From positions 1-7,590 of the forward strand of contig JBBSGD010000078.1 in NCBI GenBank assembly GCA_038254435.1: a DNA stretch of 7,590 nt, written 5' to 3'. Origin of the DNA: JBBSGD01 sp038254435 (GTDB lineage: Bacteria > Actinomycetota > CADDZG01 > WHSQ01). Below, one piece after another: positions 1 through 5,245 of this stretch (position 1 is its first letter; each line of letters opens with the position of its first letter). The notes beneath the pieces are model-generated. The model had not been told where the DNA came from, searched no databases, and saw only the letters and a program-made list of their open reading frames with translations. The translations under genes were made by a program, and so were the position numbers.

Positions 1-186
1 GACCAGCGCGCCGACTGCGGCGGCAGGCCATCCGGTTCGGAGCGTGTTCGTGGAAGGACGTCCGAAATCCGCGGGGTCGAGCAGCGCGATGAGCCCGAGC
101 ACCACTATGCCTACCGAAAAAGCCCAGCCGAACGACTTGCGTGCAAAGCGTGCCCTGCGCGCGCGGCCGGACCGGGTGGTCTTCAT
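1..186 (-). CDS. Small membrane protein, N-terminal part only (runs off left edge)
   Basis: Reading leftward from an ATG at 186-184 gives 62 open codons with no stop before the window edge, so only the N-terminus is visible. It begins MKTTRSGRARRARFARKSFG, a very basic cytoplasmic leader. A hydrophobic segment follows at about residues 20-36 (WAFSVGIVVLGLIALL), then a short polar stretch (DPADFGRPSTNTLRTG), and a second hydrophobic segment begins near residue 53. This positive-inside, helix-loop-helix pattern suggests a multi-pass membrane protein. The start lies 41 bp after the stop of the SufR-like regulator on the same strand, so the two are probably co-transcribed and the regulator may control this gene. 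No clear Shine-Dalgarno is seen; the nearest purine run is GGGTGG directly before the ATG. I do not recognise the family and assign no function. The frame looks real because of the hydrophobic pattern and operon position. Confidence 0.6.
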   Translation of the reverse strand, partial: MKTTRSGRARRARFARKSFGWAFSVGIVVLGLIALLDPADFGRPSTNTLRTGWPAAAVGALV

Positions 187-227
187 CCACCCGACCGCGT
201 CTCTATAGGCGCTGCTCGAGTCTCGCC

Positions 228-878
228 TCACCGAGCGACTATGCGATAGCTGCAGTGGTGCGCGCCCGAAGCTATGTGCGACACGCGCTCGACTTCGGCT
301 TCGGGGAGCACCGCCCTGATGAACTCGATCTCGCTGCTGCAGGCCTGGCCGTAGCGCAGCGCGACCCCAAGGACCGCGCAGTTGTTCTCGGTCACGAGGT
401 ACTCGTCGTGGCCGGTCACCCGATGCTGGGCCAGGTAACCGTCCTCGTCGAGTATCCGTGTGAGCTCGGCGACCTTGTCGTCCAAGGTCAGGTCGTGGAG
501 CCGCGTGCGGGCACGCTCGATGCGCCGCTCCCGCCGCCGGGCGAAGACTGCCTCGATCAGCTGGGGATCGGCCTCGCCGACATAGGACAGCAGCTCGTTG
601 GTGAGCTCTGCGTAGGCCCTCGGGAAGAGCGAGTCGGCGGCCGGCGTGAGGCGGTAGAAATGCCTCGGCCGCCCCGGGCCCTCGCGCACCTCGCGGAAGG
701 TGACCAAACCGTCGCGCTGGAGGCCTGCAAGCTGCTGGCGCACGCCCGAGACGGTCATCTCGGTCGCCGTGGCGAGATCCTCCATGTGCACCTCCCCCCG
801 CCGCTTGAGCAGGTTCAGCAACGCTCGCCGGGTAAGCGGCAGGGTGCTCAGGCCGGGGTGGGCGGATGGCGTCACCAT
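228..878 (-). CDS. SufR-like winged-helix transcriptional regulator with Fe-S-type cysteines
   Basis: The 216-residue protein is about the usual size for SufR-type regulators. Residues about 15-80 form a winged helix: a first helix TRRALLNLLKRRGEV, a recognition region TVSGVRQQLAGLQRDGLV, and a wing with the family signature GPGRPRHFYRLT followed by LFPRAY. Residues about 105-145 are a charged helical linker. The C-terminus carries Cys167 (ENNCAVL), Cys180 (GQACSSE) and Cys209 (HHCSYRI). Their spacing, C-X12-C-X28-C, fits the CX12CX13CX14C pattern reported for cyanobacterial SufR with the third cysteine replaced by Ala194. SufR proteins are Fe-S sensors that usually repress the suf assembly operon and their own gene; no suf gene is visible here. 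It is divergent from the SDR/QueA-like pair and upstream of a membrane protein gene. The start is the ATG at 878, but a GTG one codon later (875-873) lies 6 nt from a TAGAAT box and would fit a leaderless transcript. The target genes are inferred. Confidence 0.88.
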   Translation of the reverse strand: MVTPSAHPGLSTLPLTRRALLNLLKRRGEVHMEDLATATEMTVSGVRQQLAGLQRDGLVTFREVREGPGRPRHFYRLTPAADSLFPRAYAELTNELLSYVGEADPQLIEAVFARRRERRIERARTRLHDLTLDDKVAELTRILDEDGYLAQHRVTGHDEYLVTENNCAVLGVALRYGQACSSEIEFIRAVLPEAEVERVSHIASGAHHCSYRIVAR

Positions 879-881
879 CTC

Positions 882-887
882 ATTCTA
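882..887 (-). promoter_or_regulatory. Candidate -10 box for the SufR-like regulator (leaderless arrangement)
   Basis: TAGAAT on the minus strand matches TATAAT at 5 of 6 positions. It ends 3 nt before the ATG at 878 and 6 nt before the in-frame GTG at 875. The second spacing is typical of leaderless actinobacterial transcripts. There is no convincing -35 at the expected distance. A GAGG further upstream could instead be a ribosome-binding site for the ATG. Confidence 0.35.
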
Positions 888-902
888 ACCTCGGTCCCGG
901 CG

Positions 903-918
903 GGTTTAGAAGTAAACC
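903..918. promoter_or_regulatory. Perfect 6-4-6 inverted repeat, probable operator
   Basis: GGTTTA-GAAG-TAAACC is a perfect palindrome with 6-bp arms and a 4-bp spacer. It is AT-rich in a GC-rich region and lies in the divergent promoter gap of a regulator gene. If the regulator is transcribed from near 875, this site falls at about -28 to -43 and would cover its -35 region, which fits autorepression. The binding protein is inferred to be the adjacent SufR-like regulator; I did not match the site to a known SufR consensus. Confidence 0.5.
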
Positions 919-1002
919 AACAGTCTTCTTGTTTTATCGGCCAAGCGGTAGTAGCGTGGCGTTCGATAGCCGACCGGGTCGCTACGGCCCGGCGAGAGAA
1001 AG

Positions 1003-1008
1003 AGGAGG
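1003..1008 (+). promoter_or_regulatory. Shine-Dalgarno that fixes the SDR start
   Basis: AGGAGG ends 7 nt before the GTG at 1016-1018. The longer open frame begins at 866, inside the divergent regulator gene, and its upstream codons do not resemble an SDR. This strong site supports GTG 1016 as the true start. Confidence 0.85.
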
Positions 1009-1015
1009 GTGCGCC

Positions 1016-1714
1016 GTGGCCGCACGTGTCGTCATCGTGACGGGAGCATCGCGCGGCCTTGGACGTGGCCTCGCTATTGCCCTTGCAGCCACCGGCTGGG
1101 ATGTGATCGCCGACGCACGCTCCTCAGCCGATCTCGACGCCGCTCTCGGCTCGCTCGCGAACGTCACGATCGCCGCCGGGGACGTGACCGACGCGGGCCA
1201 CCGATCTGAGCTGATCGCCCTAGCCGCCACGAAGGGCCGGCTCGACGCTCTCGTCAACAACGCCAGCCAGCTCGGCCCCAGCCCCCAGCCCGCCCTCGCC
1301 GACTACCCCCTCGAGGAGCTGCGGCGCGTCTACGAGGTCAACGTGCTCGCGCCCCTGGCGCTGATTGCCGCTGCCCTGCCTCTTCTTGAGGCGAGCGCGG
1401 GGCGCCTCGTCAACGTCACCTCCGACGCGGGCAGCGAGGCGTACCCGGGCTGGGGCGGGTACGGATCGAGCAAGGCCGCTCTCGAGCACGCCTCGAAGGT
1501 GCTGGCAGTTGAGCATCCGGCCCTCAAGGTCTACTGGGTCGACCCCGGCGACATGAGAACCGCCATGCACCAGGCTGCCTATCCCGGCGAGGACATCTCG
1601 GACCGGCCGGCCCCCGAAGAACGCGTCCCGGCGCTACTTCGCCTTCTGTCTGAAGAGCTGCCCTCTGGGCGCTACGCGGCCGGAGACCTCCTTGAAGCGG
1701 GAGCTGAGTCATGA
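1016..1714 (+). CDS. Short-chain dehydrogenase/reductase (SDR family oxidoreductase)
   Basis: This 232-residue classical SDR uses NAD(P)H to reduce or oxidise an unknown carbonyl or alcohol substrate, presumably in the cytoplasm. The Rossmann motif TGxxxGxG is TGASRGLG at residues 9-16. D57-V58 fits the adenine contact, and NNAS (81-84) is the structural motif after beta-4. The catalytic tetrad is present: N109, S136 (VTSDAG), Y149 and K153 (YGSSK), followed by PG at 178-179. Arg13 and Arg35 near the cofactor pocket suggest a preference for NADP(H). The length is near the lower end for classical SDRs. The start is a GTG with a strong AGGAGG 7 nt upstream. Its stop overlaps the next start (ATGA, 1711-1714), so it is probably translationally coupled to the QueA-like gene and shares its pathway. 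Transcription diverges from the SufR-like regulator, which may control it. The fold and activity class are secure; the substrate is unknown. Confidence 0.93.
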   Translation: MAARVVIVTGASRGLGRGLAIALAATGWDVIADARSSADLDAALGSLANVTIAAGDVTDAGHRSELIALAATKGRLDALVNNASQLGPSPQPALADYPLEELRRVYEVNVLAPLALIAAALPLLEASAGRLVNVTSDAGSEAYPGWGGYGSSKAALEHASKVLAVEHPALKVYWVDPGDMRTAMHQAAYPGEDISDRPAPEERVPALLRLLSEELPSGRYAAGDLLEAGAES

Positions 1715-2760
1715 TCGGTAAGAGCGCGCTCGACGAGCGCGGGGCGGTGCGCGCCGGGCCGGCGGCCCACGAGCCCCCGGAAGAGCGGGGCGTGGCGCGC
1801 GACGGGGTGCGCATGCTCGTGACTCGCTCGGGGCAGGGGACCCTCGACCACGCGGTCTTCTCGGACATCGGCGCGTACCTGCAAGCCGGGGACGTGCTCG
1901 TCGTGAACACTTCCGCCACCCTCCCCGCGGCGCTCGAGGTCGCCTCCGAGGAACTCTTGCTGCACCTGTCGACCCGGCTCCCCTCGGGACTGTGCATCGT
2001 AGAGCTGAGGCGTCGTGTCACATCGGGTCACAAGCCCTTTCTACACGCGCGCGAAGGCGCGTCTTACGGTCTTGCCGGCGGAGGCGAGGTGAGGCTGCTT
2101 GCTCCGCACTCGGCCGGTGGGGATGCGGTGCGCCTGTGGATAGCGCGCCTGATCACCCCGGTGGGCCTTGGGGACTACCTGGCCCGCTACGGATCACCGA
2201 TCCGCTATGGGCACGTGCCCCAACCGTGGCCGCTCGCCTCGTTGCAAACCGTTTTCGGCCTCGAGCCTGGAAGCGCAGAGATGCCGAGCGCCGGGCGCCC
2301 TTTCACCACCGAGACGGTGACGCGACTGATCGCGCTGGGTGTCGAGATCGTGCCGCTTCTTCTTCACACCGGAGTCTCCTCGCCCGAGAAGCATGAGCCT
2401 CCCGTCGAGGAGTACTGGCGAGTTCGCGAGGCTAGCGCTCGACGGATCAACTCGGCGCGGCGAGCAGACAAGCGCATCATCGCGGTGGGGACGACCGCGG
2501 TGCGGGCGCTCGAGACTGCAGCTTCGAGTGATGGAGTGGTGCACCCGGGGGCCGGGTACACCGACCTCCTTGTCACGCCGGCGCGCGGTGTGCGAGTCGT
2601 CTCGGGACTGCTTACCGGCTGGCACGAGTCCTCGTCCTCGCACCTGGCGCTGGTGACGGCAATAGCGGGTCGCTGCATGGTGCGCAGGGCCTACGCCGCG
2701 GCGCTCGACAAAAACTACCTCTGGCATGAGTTCGGCGACGTCCACCTCGCTCTGCCCTGA
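1711..2760 (+). CDS. Divergent QueA-family protein (SAM:tRNA ribosyltransferase-isomerase-like)
   Basis: The 349-residue product is close in length to QueA, which transfers the ribosyl part of S-adenosylmethionine to 7-aminomethyl-7-deazaguanine in tRNA during queuosine synthesis. The family framework is clear: GDVLVVN (60-66), PSAGRPFT (192-199), RIIAVGTTAVRALE (255-268), YTDLLVTP (283-290), VVSGLLTGWH (296-305) and a C-terminal NYLWHEFGD (335-343). However, several signatures are altered. NDTRxxPARL reads NTSATLPAAL, PTAGLHFT has lost its His, HxGxGTF reads HTGVSSP, and the FHLPxST motif reads WHESSSS. The first 29 residues are variable and disordered-looking. The start overlaps the SDR stop by 4 bp, with GGGAG about 7 nt upstream. 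I infer a paralogous subfamily with a different substrate; true queuosine function looks doubtful. Existing annotation pipelines would probably still label it QueA. Confidence 0.85.
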   Translation: MIGKSALDERGAVRAGPAAHEPPEERGVARDGVRMLVTRSGQGTLDHAVFSDIGAYLQAGDVLVVNTSATLPAALEVASEELLLHLSTRLPSGLCIVELRRRVTSGHKPFLHAREGASYGLAGGGEVRLLAPHSAGGDAVRLWIARLITPVGLGDYLARYGSPIRYGHVPQPWPLASLQTVFGLEPGSAEMPSAGRPFTTETVTRLIALGVEIVPLLLHTGVSSPEKHEPPVEEYWRVREASARRINSARRADKRIIAVGTTAVRALETAASSDGVVHPGAGYTDLLVTPARGVRVVSGLLTGWHESSSSHLALVTAIAGRCMVRRAYAAALDKNYLWHEFGDVHLALP

Positions 2761-2777
2761 CTGAAGTTAAGCACAGC

Positions 2778-2794
2778 GGCGGCGATCGGCCGCC
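2778..2794 (+). terminator. GC-rich hairpin after the QueA-like gene, weak terminator candidate
   Basis: GGCGGC-GATCG-GCCGCC forms a perfect 6-bp GC stem with a 5-nt loop, 17 bp after the QueA-like stop. No T-run follows, so it is not a standard intrinsic terminator. It could act with Rho, protect the 3' end, or be a chance product of high GC. Confidence 0.35.
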
Positions 2795-2803
2795 CAGCCT
2801 TCG

Positions 2804-2830
2804 TTCCTTCGGACTTTGCAGAGTCAGGAA
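2804..2830 (+). other. Bulged stem-loop in the spacer before the MFS gene
   Basis: TTCCT (2804-2808) pairs with AGGAA (2826-2830), and GACT (2812-2815) pairs with AGTC (2822-2825), leaving a 3-nt bulge (2809-2811) and a 6-nt loop. It could be an RNA structure or a protein site; there is no T-run. Function is unknown. Confidence 0.3.
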
Positions 2831-2915
2831 TACCGCAGCTTTCGCCCTAGGTTGGCGCTCGTAAGGAACTGCGGGCAGCAGGGGTGAGGAGTCGGCACAA
2901 GGAAATGACGAATCG

Positions 2916-4220
2916 ATGAGCACAGCCGTGCGCGCATACATACCCGAGCTGCCGCGGCGAGCCTGGACCCTGCTTGCCGCCGATGCCTTGTCGGCGCTTG
3001 GAAGCGGGCTCGTTCTTCCCTTCTTCATCATCTACCTCAATCAGGTGCGCGGCATCTCGGTTCCCCTTGCGGCGCTTGCCCTTTCCACCATTGCCGTCGT
3101 TGGTCTCGTCGCCAGCCCCGTGTCGGGAACGCTCGTCGATCGCTTCGGCGCACGCGTCACGCTGGCCTCGATGGTCACCGTCGCCGCACTTGGGGCCGTG
3201 TGGATCGCGTTCGTCACTGCGCCGTGGGAGGCGTTCGCCGCGGCTGCGGTGTTCGGAACCGGAGTGGCAGGCTTCTGGCCGGCAATGAACTCCACCCTCA
3301 ACTCGACGGTGACGCCGGCGCAACGCTCGGCTGCCTTCTCGGTTCATTACACGACGCTGAATCTCGGGTTGGGAGTCGGCGGCGTTCTAAGCGGCTTGTT
3401 CGTCGACGTGCACTCGCCGGGTACCTTCCAGGCCGTCTACCTGGTCGACGGCCTCTCTTTTCTCGTCTTCGCAGCTCTGGTGAGCCGCATGAAGGGCATC
3501 GGCTCCAGGGTCCCGGCCGAGGCCGGCACCATTGCTGCCCGCGGATATCTCACGGTTTTCCGTGACAGAACGTTTCTACGAGTGTGGCTGTTGATGACGA
3601 TGATCGTGATGGTCGGCTACGCGCAGCTCGGCTCGGCGTGGCCGGCCTTCGCCTCGGGAACGGGAGGTGTGAGCACGCGCGTCATCGGTCTCGCCTTCGG
3701 CGTCAACACGGCATTCATTGTCCTTACGCAGTTCGTGGTCCTCAAGAGGCTGGCGGGGCACCGGCGCACGCGCGCGGTCGTGGTGTTGTCGGCTCTGTGG
3801 GCCGCATGCTGGGCGGTGACTCTTGTGGCCGGGCACCTCGGTGGCGGGGTGCTTGCGATCGGCGGCTTCCTGGTGTCGATGGTGCTCTTTGCTGCGGGCG
3901 AAACGCTCCAGTCCCCGAGCCTCGCGCCGATGGTCAACGATCTTGCAGCGGACGATCTGAGAGGCCGCTACAACGCCGCCTACTCGCTGTCGTGGTCGGT
4001 GGGCGACATGATAGGCCCGGCGATTGCCGGAGCGGCTCTGGGCGCGGGCCTGTCGACTCCCTTGTTCCTCGGGCTGATAGCTGCGTGCGGGGTGACGGCG
4101 GTGATGGCCTTGAGACTCGAGCGGCACCTTCCCCCAGGAGCAAACATCGTCACTCCGAACGAGGGACTCGGCGGTAGCCGCCCTGCGAGCCGGAAGGAGG
4201 CGAGCGCAGCTCATGCGTAG
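2916..4220 (+). CDS. Major facilitator superfamily (MFS) transporter, probable exporter
   Basis: This 434-residue, very hydrophobic protein has the length and pattern of a 12-helix MFS transporter of the inner membrane, probably a proton-coupled drug or metabolite exporter of the DHA1 type. The first helix is at about residues 18-40. The loop 2-3 motif A is GTLVDRFGARV (71-81), with the key Gly71, Asp75, Arg76 and Gly78. A central hydrophilic loop lies at about 190-220, and the second half starts with helices from about 222. A related loop LKRLAGHRRTRAV occurs at the equivalent place in the second half. The last 35 or so residues form a hydrophilic cytoplasmic tail. ATG 2916 has AAGGA about 12 nt upstream, a little far. 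The 3' end overlaps the EamA gene by 8 bp, so the two exporters probably form an operon. The substrate cannot be read from the sequence. Confidence 0.9.
   Translation: MSTAVRAYIPELPRRAWTLLAADALSALGSGLVLPFFIIYLNQVRGISVPLAALALSTIAVVGLVASPVSGTLVDRFGARVTLASMVTVAALGAVWIAFVTAPWEAFAAAAVFGTGVAGFWPAMNSTLNSTVTPAQRSAAFSVHYTTLNLGLGVGGVLSGLFVDVHSPGTFQAVYLVDGLSFLVFAALVSRMKGIGSRVPAEAGTIAARGYLTVFRDRTFLRVWLLMTMIVMVGYAQLGSAWPAFASGTGGVSTRVIGLAFGVNTAFIVLTQFVVLKRLAGHRRTRAVVVLSALWAACWAVTLVAGHLGGGVLAIGGFLVSMVLFAAGETLQSPSLAPMVNDLAADDLRGRYNAAYSLSWSVGDMIGPAIAGAALGAGLSTPLFLGLIAACGVTAVMALRLERHLPPGANIVTPNEGLGGSRPASRKEASAAHA
4194..4200 (+). promoter_or_regulatory. Shine-Dalgarno for the EamA gene inside the MFS 3' end
   Basis: AAGGAGG is a full-strength site within the last codons of the MFS gene, 12 nt before ATG 4213. 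The spacing is longer than ideal, but no nearer start codon in frame fits better. It points to coupled translation of the two transporters. Confidence 0.65.
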
Positions 4221-5214
4221 CAGCACCGCGGCGGCGCCAAGACAGCGAGCACCCGAGGCTGTCGTGTGGACTGCGCTTGTCATCGTCTACGTCGTGTGGG
4301 GCTCGACCTATCTCGCCATCCGCGTGATGGTCGAGACCGTGCCCCCGCTTCTCGGGGCCGGTGCACGATTTCTTCTCGCCGGAGCCTTGATGTGGGCCTT
4401 TCTGCGCGCCAAGAACGGGCGCGCCCGCGTAACGGTGTCGGCCCGAGAGCTTGTTTCCACGGCGACCGTCGGGACGGCGATGCTGCTGGGCGGAAACGGG
4501 CTCGTCAACGTCGCCGAGCAAGACGTGCCCTCGGGACTGGCGGCCCTCATCGTTTCGTCGGTGCCGCTGTGGGTGGTGGTGTGGCGCTCGCTGGCGCGTG
4601 AGCGCGCGTCGCGCGCCACGCTCATCGGTGTGGTCGCCGGTTTCGCCGGCGTGGCGATCCTCGTGCTCCCGGGAGGGGAAGCTACCGGCGCCGGTTACGG
4701 AGGCTCTCTTCTCATTGTGCTTGCCTCGGCGCTGTGGGCCACAGGCTCATTCTTCTCGGTCAAGCTGACGATGCCCTCGGATGCCTTTGTAGCGACGGCT
4801 TACGAGATGCTTTTCGGCGGCGCGGCCGCACTGATCGCCGGCGTCGCGAGGGGCGAGGCCACGAGCATCGACTTCGGCGCGTTCTCAGGGACCTCGATCG
4901 CCGCCTTCTTCTACCTCGTTGTCGCAGGGTCTCTCGTGGCCTTCACCGCGTACGTGTGGCTGCTCCATCACGCCCCCATCTCCAAGGTGGCCACCTACGC
5001 TTACGTCAATCCCGTAGTGGCGGTTGGACTCGGCGCACTAGTCCTTGCCGAGCCCCTGACGCCCGCCATCGTTGCCGGCGCGGTGGTGATCGTGGGTGCC
5101 GTCGCATTCACCGTGCGCCACGAGTCGTTACCGGCCGACGCGGATGAAGGAGTCATCTCCGACGAGCCTGTGATTGCGGGTGCACGAGGACCGGAGCGAC
5201 GCTTGGGGGGTTGA
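4213..5214 (+). CDS. EamA/DMT-family permease, YedA-like metabolite exporter
   Basis: The 333-residue protein fits the drug/metabolite transporter superfamily: ten predicted membrane helices arranged as two EamA repeats, at about residues 18-152 and 163-303. The first helix carries the WGSTYLAIRVMVETVPP motif (29-45), very characteristic of YedA-type exporters, and GARFLLAGALM follows at helix 2. The second repeat ends with the typical SKVATYAYVNPVVAVGLGALVLAEPLT stretch, interrupted here as SKVATYAYVNPV (about 257-268) and LAEPLT. A hydrophilic tail of about 30 residues lies at the C-terminus. The gene overlaps the MFS stop by 8 bp and has its own Shine-Dalgarno there. It converges on the NlpC/P60 gene with only 31 bp between stops. 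It probably exports a small organic metabolite or amino acid derivative; the real substrate is unknown. Confidence 0.92.
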   Translation: MRSSTAAAPRQRAPEAVVWTALVIVYVVWGSTYLAIRVMVETVPPLLGAGARFLLAGALMWAFLRAKNGRARVTVSARELVSTATVGTAMLLGGNGLVNVAEQDVPSGLAALIVSSVPLWVVVWRSLARERASRATLIGVVAGFAGVAILVLPGGEATGAGYGGSLLIVLASALWATGSFFSVKLTMPSDAFVATAYEMLFGGAAALIAGVARGEATSIDFGAFSGTSIAAFFYLVVAGSLVAFTAYVWLLHHAPISKVATYAYVNPVVAVGLGALVLAEPLTPAIVAGAVVIVGAVAFTVRHESLPADADEGVISDEPVIAGARGPERRLGG

Positions 5215-5245
5215 CGGGACCGAAGGGGCGAGTTGCTTGGGGCTG

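Larger units (their letters stand above)
879..1015. promoter_or_regulatory. Divergent promoter region between the SufR-like regulator and the SDR gene
   Basis: This 137-bp gap separates two divergent starts. The stretch at about 903-937 is AT-rich against a GC-rich background, as expected of a promoter and operator. On the minus strand TAGAAT (887-882) is a good -10 candidate just before the regulator start. On the plus strand TTGTTT (929-934) and TAGCGT (952-957), 17 bp apart, form a weak promoter candidate for the SDR operon. Neither prediction is strong alone. Confidence 0.6.
2761..2915. other. Intergenic spacer with two possible hairpins
   Basis: This 155-bp gap lies between the QueA-like stop and the MFS start. 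It holds a GC-rich inverted repeat (2778-2794) and a bulged stem-loop (2804-2830), described separately. A short CGCC/GGCG pair (2843-2857) is probably chance. No convincing -35/-10 pair was found, although a promoter for the exporter pair is expected here. GTGAGGAG (2884-2891) and AAGGAA (2899-2904) are purine runs near the MFS start. No gene is seen. Confidence 0.6.

Noticed and set aside
866..1015. Longer N-terminus for the SDR, starting at 866
   Set aside because: It overlaps the divergent regulator and its promoter gap; AGGAGG sits 7 nt before GTG 1016, just ahead of the Rossmann motif.
141..1040. Long plus-strand open frame of 299 codons
   Set aside because: It is the antisense shadow of the SufR-like regulator gene; the product has no family-like pattern, and the minus frame has clear winged-helix and cysteine motifs.
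2905..2919. Tiny upstream frame MTNR whose stop overlaps the MFS start
   Set aside because: The purine run AAGGA is only one base from its ATG, too close for initiation, and a four-codon frame is easily chance.
5215..5245. Bidirectional terminator between the convergent EamA and NlpC/P60 genes
   Set aside because: The 31-bp gap shows no stable inverted repeat and no T-run on either strand.
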